Shown here: in pieces, positions 38,401 to 49,800 of the stretch
Position numbering within the stretch: position 1 is the stretch's first letter
How the letters are laid out: each line of letters starts with the position of its first letter
Program-made: the position numbers and the translations under genes
Notes under the pieces: model-generated
Told to the model about the DNA's origin: nothing
What the model saw: only the letters and a program-made list of their open reading frames with translations
Databases searched by the model: none
DNA from: Setaria digitata
Taxonomy: Eukaryota; Nematoda; Chromadorea; Rhabditida; Setariidae
Direction of reading: 5' to 3'
Assembly: GCA_003640385.1 (NCBI GenBank)
Contig: RCAB01000023.1
Span: forward strand, 248,001 to 312,000
Length of the DNA: 64,000 bases

Positions 38401-39035
38401 ATCCAGTCATTTCGTCCTAAGCCTTACATCAAATTCATTAAAATGAAGTAGTGAGTCATCACTTTAAGTGATCTGTGAAATTTAACAGCGTAATTTTTTA
38501 TTGGATATAACTGAGAAAACTTACAGAAACACATTCCGATGCAGCACCTGCCATTCATTCAGTGAATGCTAATCTGCCTCCTACACATCTAGCAAACTAC
38601 TTCTGTCGTCAGTATCACAGCTAGAACTGTAAGAAGCTTAAGCTTAAGCATAAATCCAAAATATACATGAAGGTAGAAAGAAACGCGCAACTGAAGTCTC
38701 AGGCTGCATGCACATACCAAAACTAAGCGATGTAACGTCGAAACCGACCACAAAGGAGAAGTGATAAATTGAATGAATGACAACTGATATATCCAGTCAC
38801 ATAACACATCTCACAACAAAATTTATATGCAAAATTCTAGCGCCACATATGCAAAAACCCTCAACCTTACATGTCTTCCCTCTTTACGAAAGCAAGTTTT
38901 AATTTTTAATACGGTACCGTTATGACTGAATTGTTGCATAAAGAGAAAGAGTGCACCACAAAACGCGTCTGTTACACGTTGCAGTTCCCTGGTACTTCTT
39001 CTCTCACTGTTTTGTCGTGTTCTTTCATTGTTCAT
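32492..39035 (-). CDS. ulp-2: SENP6/7-like SUMO-specific cysteine protease (C48, ULP-2 type)
   Basis: Removes SUMO or trims SUMO chains. Exons on minus: 39035-38871, 38316-38161, 37991-37834, 37422-37295, 36965-36754, 36329-36171, 35952-35520, 35132-35113, 34967-34792, 34578-34473, 34206-34109, 33846-33703, 33607-33499, 33401-33306, 32788-32492; phases agree, about 818 aa. The N-terminal 480 residues are low-complexity, Ser-rich and contain an Asp/Glu run (VIDDDDDEGGP), possibly a SUMO-interacting motif. The protease domain starts with EMLNDTIIEFYLKYI, then FNPFFYSRL, VRTWTKNVDIF, catalytic His in DIHWYLAIITYP, Asp in IILLDSL, and Cys in PQQRNYTDCGLFLLKFAE. A long insert between Asp and Cys (KRKVKDGDTKYF..) fits SENP6/7. 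Exon 8 (20 nt) is inferred from phase alone. The start codon and exon 1 are plausible but unproven. The last exon ends in a hydrophobic stretch. Confidence 0.88.
32889..33216. repeat. Tandem copies separated by single N bases (intron of the SUMO protease)
   Basis: A 129-bp segment at 32889-33017 is repeated at 33019-33136 and its 3' part again at about 33140-33216. Single N bases at 33018 and 33137 sit exactly at the joins. This is most simply an assembly or gap-filling artefact in the last intron of the SUMO protease gene; no exon is affected. Confidence 0.8.
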
Positions 39036-39224
39036 TTCGTGTATTTCATAGACTGCAGTTTTAAGAACTTCAAAGCTCTATATGGGTCTCATGTCATCGG
39101 TTACTCACCACGTGATAGTGCCCTCGAAAGGGGATCAGGTTATGTTAGTAAGCTTCAAGAAGTAGATATAGAGAAATGTCATGGTGCAAGCTTGTATGTG
39201 GGTATCATTGTAGCGTAGATAACG
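39036..39224. promoter_or_regulatory. Short divergent promoter region of SUMO protease and beta-COP
   Basis: Only 189 bp separate the two predicted start codons, which face away from each other. The region must hold both 5' UTRs and core promoters unless one transcript begins inside the other. A plus-strand frame at 38922-39218 is antisense to the protease first exon and not considered coding. No TATA box is obvious. Confidence 0.5.
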
Positions 39225-42200
39225 ATGTCGTCAGGAGAACTGCCATGTTACACGTTAATTCATGTGCCGAGCGATTTCGAGATACCAAGTGAAGTACAGC
39301 TGAAAGAGAAATTCGAAAAAGGTTGTTTACAGCACTTCTTGGCTTGTTACTTATGTTCGGGTTATAATAGTGATGATGACACGGATACTATGTACAGAGT
39401 AATATGTTGAAAATTTCTCCTACAGAGTAATGATAATTATGACAGTGCTATAATAATAATGTTAATTTCGGTGATTTTAATAATACATTTCTTCAAGAGA
39501 CTTCATTTAGAGCATGAAAAATTATTATTTATTTGGGGCAGGTGATGTCAGAGCAAAGACAGATGCATTAAAGAAGCTAATCATGATGATAATGAATGGA
39601 GAAAAGATTGGACAAGGTATGATGATGCAGGTGATTCGATTCTGCTTACCTACATCCGACCACACAATCAAAAAACTTCTTCTTTTGTTTTTTGAAATCG
39701 TTCCAAAGGTAAACAAATTCTAAATATTTTCTACTTTTTACAGTGCTTGCACTGGATTCTAATTTTATTATGATTTTAAACGTTTAAAGACTACTGACAA
39801 AATATGGAATAAGTAGTTTGTTAATACAGTGCGATTATTACGATAATCTTCTGAAATATCGCATTTTAGCCAGTACTGTTTCGTGTAGTGAGAAATTGAG
39901 ATTGGTAATGTTAATGCATGCCTTTAAACATGATTCTGTTTTTCTTCGGGATACAGTTTTCTTCGAGCGTCTCATCCCATATGTTTTCTCATGTATATAT
40001 GTCCATATGTGGTATTGATCGCTGATTTATTAAATTCTTAAAACAATTTAGACAACATCAGATGGGAAATTGTTGCACGAAATGATATTAGTGTGTGATG
40101 CATATCGCAAAGATTTGCAACATCCCAATGAATTTATTAGAGGATCCACACTGAGGTAAACTGTCTTGCTTCGTATGGTTCCACACTACTCATATCGAGT
40201 AACATCTTTGTCAGATACAGTATTCTCCTTTTTCCCTTTTTTGTCGGTCTGATCTCTTTGCATTCGTGCACTGTCGCTTTGTAAGGAAGCAGGTAATTTT
40301 TGTCTTCTGCACTGATTCAGTAGCGTATGATGTTTGACGGTTATTAAAAAGATCATATAATAAGATAGATATTGTTTCCTTGCGTCACCATCTGAGGATT
40401 TCATGAATTTTGCTTCCAATGTCACCGAGTATAACTTTCCTATAAGCATATGAGACAAACAGTTCAATGCATTTCTACCTCACAAAAAAAAAAAGGTTAC
40501 TTAATTGGACAGATTTTTTTTCCTACAGATTTTTGTGCAAACTTCGTGAGCCGGAACTTCTGGAACCTCTTATGCCTGCAATTCGTTCATGTCTTGAACA
40601 TCGACATGCTTATGTTCGCCGCAATGCTGTCTTGGCTATATTCACTATCTACCGTATGTTTTAATTTATTAACTAAAACAATGTTGCCTTTTAAAGTGTG
40701 AACCAGTACTGCAGTCTTCTTTCTTCTTCTGTTTTCAGGCAATTTCGAATTTCTCATTCCGGACGCACCAGAATTGGTATCAACCGTACTGAACAGTGAA
40801 CAAGACGCATCTTGCAAACGAAATGCTTTCATGATGCTTCTTCACGTTGACCAAAGTAGAGCTTTAGATTATTTGTCGGAAGTTATCGACCAAGTTACTA
40901 CATTCGGTGACATTCTTCAGCTTATCGTCGTAGAACTCATTTACAAGGTAGTTTAACTTGTTATGCCATGTTCAAGTTTTTATTGTGTTCATTTCTAGGA
41001 TTATGGCATTATTGTCTGGATTTTGATATTTATGAGAAGAATTGATCTATTGCATTTCAATATTTTTAAGGTTTGTCACGCAAATCCATCAGAACGGGCA
41101 CGTTTCATCCGCTGTGTTTACAATCTCTTGCAGTCTTCTTCCCCAGCGGTAAAATACGAAGCAGCTGGTACTCTCATTACCTTGAGCTCCGCGCCTACAG
41201 CTATCAAAGCTGCCGCATCAGCTTATATCGATCTTATCGTTAAGGAATCGGATAATAATGTCAAGGTTTATGCAAAGCCATATTTAGCATTATTCAGTGA
41301 CATTCTTATAATTGTCATCTAAATCAGGAATGACGAATTTTTCTGCAGTGTTGAACGAAATGAAACTAAGAGTTGTTTTTTATTTTTTGTTCTTCCTAAA
41401 TTTTTATTTTTCTGGTGTTTTAAAGGTATGATGCATGGATTTTGAGCTGAACTGAGACTTCTAAATAAATCATTTCAGTTAATTGTTTTGGATCGATTGA
41501 TTGAGTTGCGTTCTTCTCCGAGTAGTGAAAAGGTGTTGCGTGAATTAGTAATGGACATTTTACGGGTATTGTCAGCTTCGGATCTTGAAGTACGAAAAAA
41601 GACACTGCAGCTTGCATTGGATCTTGTTTCTTCACGTAATGTTGAAGAAATGGTCATGTATTTAAAAAAGGTCGCGTACTTTCCTTATTAGCAATATTTT
41701 AATCATGATTGTAGACAACATTTTTATGTGTTAGCGCTCCTTAATTCATTATGTGTGCTCCAAATCCAGAACTTCAATACTAACATACATCTTTCTACTT
41801 GAAAACTACAAAAGTTTTTTCACTTATCTACATAATTTAATGCCTGTCCTTTATTGCATCCATTCTTTGCTCCCTTTTTCCTTTTTTGTTGTCTACTAGC
41901 ATTATTATTTTTACAAATATTCCAGGAAGTCGGCCGTTCTTCGGATGGGACAGCAGAAGAGGCTGAACGATATCGACAGATGCTTGTACGAACATTGCAT
42001 TCAACTACAGTCAAATTTCCCGACGTCGCAGCAAATATTTTACCGGTTTTGATGGAGTTCCTTTCTGAGGATAGTGAGAATGCTGCACAAGATGTTTTGG
42101 CATTTGTACGAGAAACCGTTCAACGATTACCTCATTTGCGGCCAGTTGTACTGACACAACTTTTGGTCTGCTTACTACTTATAAATGATGATATTTTAAA

Positions 42201-45200
42201 GACGTTATTTCCAGAAGAAAACTTTTTGATTGAATCGCTCATATCATTTCCTTAGGATGTGTTTGGGAATGTGCGTAACGCGCAAGTTTTTCGCTCGGGA
42301 TTATGGATTTTGGGTGAATATTGTGAGTCAGTTGAATCAGTAATGAGAGTAATGCAGTTTATCCGAAAGTCGTTTGGTGAATTACCCATTGTGGAAAAGG
42401 AAATGCAAGCAACTAATGACGACGAAATTGTAAATGGGAAGAACGAGAATTTAGTGGCCGAGGCTACGACGAAGGTATCCCAATTTCTTTGCTTTTTAGC
42501 TAATTGAAGTATTGTTAATTTTTGCATTACTTCCTCTTTGGTGTTGTAGACCCGACAACTTGTAACAGCCGATGGAACTTACGCTGCGCAGTCAGCACTT
42601 TCAGCTATAAAGACAGAAATGACGGAAGGAAAAACTCTGTTGCGTCGCTTTCTTCTTGATGGAAACTTTTTCTTGGCTTCATCGCTTGCAACTACTTTGG
42701 TTAAGCTTGTCCTCACCTACAGCAAGTTTATGAAGGGTGTGTTTTCATGTTTTGTCTTTTTTTGGATTTTCTTAAATAATACTAATGTTATGATTTTCCA
42801 GACATTAACAGAGTGAAATTAGGAAATTTCACTACAAATAGGATGCATATTTCGTTGATTTCTTAAAAAACTATTTTAGACAAAAGTGAAGAAATTAATT
42901 CATTTGTGGGCGAGGCGTTGTTTATGATTGCATCAGTTATCAGCCTTGGTAAAAGTGGTCTTGCGAAGACAAATGCAACCGAAGATGATCTTGATCAGTA
43001 AGTTGAGCATCAAAGAATTTTTTCTTCTGGTCCCTTGTCCGGTAATATTAGTAAAGTTTGCTGCAAGATACATAGACATGTAACTCATCGAATTCAAGTC
43101 AAAGCAATTTTTTGGTGACATTGAATTCGTAATTACAGTTTGGGGATGTCGGTCAAAGTTTTATGTGAAAAGTGGCCTTATGCAGAAACTATTTTCTTGC
43201 AAAAATGTCGTGAAAGTCTCGAGTTGATGCTGGAATCGAAATCGGAAAGTGAGCGCTTCGAAAGTGAAACAACAAATAGGTGTGTTCTTATTTTCATAGC
43301 TCAGAAGCTTTTTCTGACCCACTGTTGCTGGGAAATAACCATTCAATAGCTATTCGACGTCTTTCAAAATGATTAGACTTATTTTTATTAAAATATAATT
43401 TGGACGAAAAATTGCAAGAGTTTATCATGCTTAAAGAGTCAGAGTTGTAGTCAAATAATTTGTCATTTGTTTAAAATGTCGTCAGATTTTTCAGTATGAT
43501 GCAATTTTACTTACAGAACTGTTCAAGTGGACGTGGATCGTACAATTTCATTTACGCAACTAGCTCCTCGTGTTGGTGATGGAGTGACCGGAACCGAAAA
43601 CTTGTTCGATCTTTCACTGTCTCAAGCACTAGGAACTGTCGTGAAGTCTCCCAAATTCGATTTTGCTTCCTCCAAACTGGGCAAGGTAAATTTATAAGAA
43701 ATTACTTGATAAATTACGACTTGTAGTTCTACTTTTGAACCTAATCAAAAGCTAAGAGAAAGTATTTGTGGTAAATGATACGCAGATCGACCAAATCTTA
43801 AATAGTGACTTTGAATTTCGAACAATTACAGCAATTAATTTTGTGTTGTAACTTTGAATTTCGAACAATTACAGCAATTAATTTTGTGTTGTAATTTTCA
43901 TTTCNATAGTGACTTTGAATTTCGAACAATTACAGCAATTAATTTTGTGTTGTAATTTTCATTTCTTTATCATTTTAGGTAAAGCAGCTTGCTGGTTTTT
44001 CGGACCCTGTTTATGCTGAAGCGTATGTTAATATAAATCAGTACGATATCGTTCTTGATGTTCTTATCGTAAATCAGACCAATGATACTCTTCAAAATGT
44101 TTGCCTGGAATTATCAACTGTTGGTGATATCAAATTGCTCGATAAACCAACACCTCTTACACTTGCGCCACGAGATTTTTCCAACATCATGGTGACTTTT
44201 CGAAAGGATAATCAGTTTTGCAGTATATAATAATGTGAAGGAAAATTTCTTTGTTGTTTTTTGTCAGTTTACAAACAAAATGTCGACTGTTGTTTGAGTA
44301 TTCTCTGAAGCGATTATACATTCAATAGTTTGACGTCCTATTTTCTTAATTTATCAAATTTTCTTTTAAATGTTGAAAAACTTTACATGTCTTTTTCAGG
44401 CTACCGTAAAAGTTGCCTCTACGGAAAATGGAGTTATTTTCTCGACAATAGCCTACGATGTTCGTGGCTCAACATCTGATCGGAATTGCGTTTATTTGGA
44501 AGATATACACATTGATATCATGGATTATATTGTACCAGGAAATTGTACGGACACTGAATTTCGCCATATGTGGGCCGAATTTGAATGGGAAAACAAAGTT
44601 GGAATGATTCTTTATTTTCTGCTTTTTTTTGAACTAGTGATTTGACTTACTGTCCAGTAAATGTTGTGTGTTTTTGATGATTTTTTTTCTTCTTTTTGTT
44701 CGATATTGCATTTAAATTTCCTCGCTTTTAGGTCAACGTGAACACACCAATCACCGATTTGCGAATGTTCCTAACGCATCTGTCTGAGGTAACAAACATG
44801 AAGTTGCTGACAACTGATGCCGCATTAGGTATTTTCTGAGTTCGAATATTGCTGTTGTTCTTTTGTCTCATCGAGTTAATGGATTTCGTCGTTTTTTGAA
44901 TTTTTTTACGATATTCAAACTAACTAAGTATGTCTGCAAATTGTGGATTTCAGAGGGTGAATGTGGTTTTTTGGCTGCTAATTTCTGTGCACATAGTATT
45001 TTTGGGGAAGATGCACTAGCCAATGTTTCAATAGAAAAAACTAATCCTCTGGATCCAAATAGTCCGATTATAGGACATATACGAATTCGTGCTAAAAGCC
45101 AGGGAATGGCTTTGTCACTTGGTGATAAGGTATGTGTTCTAAAATTTTACAACCCGGAATTTGGTTGAAGTTTTAGTTAAAGTTAATTACGATGCTTTTT

Positions 45201-45270
45201 TTTTCAGATAAATTTCGCTCAGAAAGAAAGAAAAATAACATTGTTAAAAGGAGAGGCTGTTTCGGATTAA
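39225..45270 (+). CDS. copb-1: Coatomer subunit beta (beta-COP)
   Basis: COPI coat subunit for Golgi-to-ER and intra-Golgi transport. Exons: 39225-39321, 39542-39708, 40052-40155, 40529-40653, 40739-40947, 41071-41265, 41479-41670, 41926-42165, 42256-42474, 42550-42736, 42880-42997, 43139-43279, 43517-43685, 43979-44191, 44400-44597, 44732-44828, 44954-45129, 45208-45270; every phase matches, 969 aa (human about 953). The N-terminal two thirds is the adaptin-type HEAT solenoid: [59 protein letters not shown]. The C-terminal third is the beta-COP appendage with [20 protein letters not shown], the FEWENKV segment, [20 protein letters not shown] and [19 protein letters not shown], ending LLKGEAVSD. 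Two donors are off-consensus (GTTGTT after exon 1, GTTGGA after exon 15). Confidence 0.96.
43806..43964. repeat. Three near-identical ~50-bp units around an N in a beta-COP intron
   Basis: The unit (GACTTTGAATTTCGAACAAT and onward) appears at about 43808, 43852 and 43910. A single N lies at 43905 between the second and third. The third begins with the same bases that precede the first, so it may be an assembly join. Lies wholly in intron 13. Confidence 0.7.
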
Positions 45271-46898
45271 AGTTTCAATAACCATATTTTTGTTCTGTGA
45301 TATTTATTGTTCCTGACCGTCTTTTTCTCATCTGTCGACAAATTTTGCTCATTCCATGCGGGGAATGAATGCTTCTTTTCCAGAGTCTTGACTTTCCCTA
45401 TCTTCAATTTTTTACATTACTACTCAGACTAATGTCGACTACAGCTCTTGCTAATAGATAAAATATGCCGATTATTCAAGTGGGTACATTTCACTAAATT
45501 GAAAAGTTATTCCTCAGCATTTAGATGGTGCAGTTCTTTGGAAATCAATTTATAAATAATTAGTTTTTATTAACTTACAATTAATGGTGAAATTTGTTTC
45601 ATTGTAGTATGTAAGGTGAAAGCATAAAGGTATAATGATATTATAATAGTAGAAATCTCTTGCAACAGTAAGTATAATCACAAACAAACGGCAATACATA
45701 CACACGAAAAAATTATCAAATGGAAATGGCATATTACATATTACAGAGAAAGAATCACAACACGTTTGTAACTGAAAGCTAACTTCATGGTTACTAATTG
45801 TCTTATTATCAGGAAGCGCTGAGTTACTATTGATTAACTGTTCTATTGCGTCTTGCTAGTGTGTTTTCTGTATATGTTATCTTTTTAAGGTATTTTTATA
45901 TTTGTCAAAATCCTACTCATTGACAATTTATGTTTTTCACAATTGAATTTTCTTACCTCCACCATAAAAAACTTTTCCTTTATCTTTTAAATTTCACTTT
46001 CGCCAGATTGTTGCTATGAGGAGAAATAAATCTACAACTAAAAATCACTAGAGGTTTTTCTAAATTTCCAAATTCCTTTTTTTTGCACAGCAAAAATTTT
46101 AGCACAATGAGGTTCACTATTCGAGATTAATCATTCGAGGATCTTCTTATGTCTCAACAAGCACAAGTTGGTGCAAGCGAAGGAACCACTCAACATGGAA
46201 CGAATCAGATTTCTTCAAATTGTATGGTACTATACTCAAATTACAAACGGAGATATAGATGGAAATGGCACACATGCACAAACATATACACAATATGAAC
46301 TTGCTTTGGATTGGATAGTGTGATTAATGAATGTACGATTTCATAAAAGATGGTAAAAATTGGTAATTTGAACATGTGTTTAAGTCAATTAAAATGCTGT
46401 GAGAACAATTACATGATAGTTGACAGAAGAGTTGTTCCTCTAAAGAAAATATAGAAGTTTAGTAAATGCTGGGAGACTTGCTAAATAGAAGAAAACGATA
46501 AGAGCGGAAAAGAAAATCAGATCAAATGTTCAGTGTTATATACGACGATTAAGTGAGTCTTCTTTTTAAACTTTTTATACGCGATAAGTACGTGAAATAT
46601 TTGTTAAAGTCGTGTCGTCCCATTCCAAACTTCGATTTTGTCGCTCTAAAATTGAAATATATAATAAGGGGACCTCATGACTCTTTCATCCAAAAAAATC
46701 CACGGAAGATGAGAGTTACCCATAACACCAATTTAGAAGTTTCGAAGACACTTTAGATTTTTTATGGGATTAACAATAAAGTTTAAAATCATTAACTTAA
46801 GGCTGATATCGCTTTTTGGAAGACTGAGAATCATATTATTTTCCCCAAATGAGCTCCTCGAACGCTTTCTTTAGATTACTTTTTAATTAATTTCAAGT
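45271..46898. other. Convergent 3' region between beta-COP and calsyntenin
   Basis: About 1.6 kb, AT-rich. A 60-codon minus-strand frame at 45550-45732 and a plus frame at 46553-46756 have no recognisable motif. A minus-strand frame at about 46148-46224, preceded by an AG and ending in TAA, could be a last exon of calsyntenin in the right phase but has no family motif. Confidence 0.45.
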
Positions 46899-49800
46899 TC
46901 AGTGGGGAAAATAAATCTCACCGTTGTCAACATGAGGAAGTACATGCCCAGCATCTTCATCTTCTGTTAAGCCCTCATCGCGAAAACTGAAATACTGAAT
47001 TCTGACTAACCAGAAGCGAAAAACTGTCAATAAATCCGAACTCCGCAGACTTGAAAAGTTAAAAAGGACTAATTCCAAATTTAAATGCAGTAATGAAAAG
47101 TCTAAAAATCAGACACATAAGAAGATTAAATGTTTTCAAGTGCAAATTCAACACACTAACTTAGCACACATTAGATCAGTCTAAAATAATAGTTTAAGCA
47201 ATCCAAACGCTTCATTTCATTTTTTCACGTAAAATAGCGCACAAACAAAATCAGCGATATAAATAAACAATATTTCTTCAGTCAAGAAATACTCTACCTT
47301 TCGCCACCATCTGAGCTTTCTTCATCCGAAAAGTCAACGCCGGTTTTGTCGACTTCTTCAAGCGGATTTACCGTTATATTCATCCCGCTATCATCCCATT
47401 CCATTGTTCCTTCCTATAAAATAATCGTTTGAATGCTTGGTTAGTACGAGTGCAAGAATGAAGACTTAAAAGGGGTCAAAACCAAACTTACAACGTTGCG
47501 TCGATTACGTCTTCGTCTGGAGGGAAGTGGAGTGTCACGCATTTTTAGTACTCCGATCATTAGCAAAACTAGAAGGAAGCCAACGCATAAAACAACGACA
47601 ACAGCAACTGCACCTCCTAAAAATTCTCTTTCCGTAAAGTTCAAACTAGCAGAAAAAAAAGAAACGAAGGTTCTACCTGTCCAATTACAGGTGTTCTCTA
47701 GTTGAATACTGTCATGTCCTACCTGCGATAGCACCTTGTACGTCGTACCCGTGATGTGACATCAATGCCTTCGGCCGTGGCAAATCCATTTCCAGTAAAT
47801 TTTGCAATCGATTTCCACCAATTCGATCGAATGCCGGCTCTACTTGTACTTCGTCATCATCATCCAGAATTTGGGTAGTTGGTTTGTCGGTTACTTGCAC
47901 CGGTGTATTGATATTCATCTAAATTTCACCAAACTCTTTATCATAAATTTTAATTTGTTTTTATCTAGACAAAGGAATAATCTGAATAATCTGAAGTGAA
48001 ATGAAATGATAAACATGATAATTGAACTAAGCTGAAGGCTTTCTAAAAACTCCAATTTAAATGTGAGTTTATGTATAAACATATAAAGCTATCACTGATG
48101 AATGTAGCTTTTAAATTCTTCTTCCACTTTTTTCTCATTTTTCATTTTAAATACTCTTCATCAAACTATATCCCTATTTTGCAATATCTTTTTACACATT
48201 TCTACATTGAAAACATTTCTTTCAAGAGTGTAGAAGAAAGATGAAAGATTGAGGAGAGAGAAATTATTCTTAGAGAAAGAACATTGTAGCCAAGTAAATG
48301 AGTAATGTCGAGGAAAATTATTCAGATTATTCGATTTGACTTTTCTACTGCAAAATTCAACCGGTCTCTGCTTTTTTGAAAAGTTAGATTTTCATTAGAA
48401 ATCTGTGGAAAAATGTCACTTCAATACAAAGTGTGATGAATGCAAAGACTATTCAACTTAAGGGAATATTAAGGTAAAGCGCTTATGACTAAGAGATAAA
48501 CCCCATTTGCATTTCTCTGTATAAAGTTGCAAGTCAGGAAGGGAAGGTTTTTTATCACTTTTTCTTATTCCATCCTATCCTGGGAAAGATTTCCGTGGGC
48601 ATGAAATGTCTAAAAAATGGGAATGATGAAGGAGCTGAATATCATCATACTTGACAAAAATTCTAGTCTAGAAGAAAGATGTAGCTCTGGAAAACCCTTT
48701 CCTTAAATGATTTCCAAAAATTCAATACATTTGTTCATTTCTGTTAACGCTCGACTTGTTCACACCTTAATGCTTTTATATGCAAATAAATGCTTTCTTC
48801 GATATCGTATCTTTAGAAATTGGGATGAAAAAGATTCTTAATTGTTGCCATTTCTTTGGGACATAGCAGTTTCTGGCGCTTATTGCTTCCATTCTAATAC
48901 TTCAGCCAATTCCAGGTGGAATAAGTCTTACCGTAACGAGGAATTCATTACTAAGAATTTGGCCGTCATTCATTGCACATTGCACGGTGTAGATTCTTCT
49001 TGAATATGAATCAGCTCGAGTATTGAAATAGTGAATTTTCGATAGAATCTCCCGATAACCTTTGACCTTCTCTTTACCTTTTAATAGAATTCCCTGAAAG
49101 ATTGCACCTTAATCTTTTTTCGTAAGTGAATTCCTCATTTCTTCAAGTTGCTTAAATTATTAGATCACTAAAACAGAATCCTGAAACTCATTGCATTTTA
49201 AAAGGCCTACGTTACTTATGAGCAAATATTTACATTTTATTTCAACTGCAATATCTACAATAGACTTTGATGATTTCGAGAAGGGGATTAGGATAATTAT
49301 AAAATCAATAATCAAATTATTTCCTTTTTTCAGCTTATTTTTCGTAATGCAGCCTAGTAAATTGCTCTGAAACATGGATTGAAATAGAGTTTATAACTAA
49401 CTTGTTTATCATGTTCAAAGTCAATTCGAAGCGCAGCAATTAACGATGCCGGAGATGAGAAGTATTCGAGATCCATATCTCGTGACGGTTTCAAATGTAC
49501 CTTACACCAGTCAAGTTCTGATGTGCTGGTTCGCTCAACTTCTTCTGGAAGGAAATATACATTTAATTTAATTGAGTAATTACTTTTCCTCTTTTTCTGT
49601 CTCTTTGACCTTAAAAGGCTGTAGTCTGGTTTTGGTGATCCCTCGTCTCTGGAATGTTAAGGTTGTTGTTGCTGTTTGGGGATTACTTAACAGTAGTGCA
49701 ATTGCATTTCGCACTTGGCTAAATATCATTTTCACGAATGAGCTTCAAGCCTGTACTTTTCCCTCTCTACACTCAATTCTATTTTATGCGCCGAAACATA

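Noticed and set aside
38922..39218. 98-codon plus-strand frame just before beta-COP
   Set aside because: Antisense to the predicted first exon of the SUMO protease and out of frame with beta-COP, whose family N-terminus starts at 39225.
47496..47705. Basic plus-strand frame
   Set aside because: Shadow of the calsyntenin transmembrane exon on the other strand.
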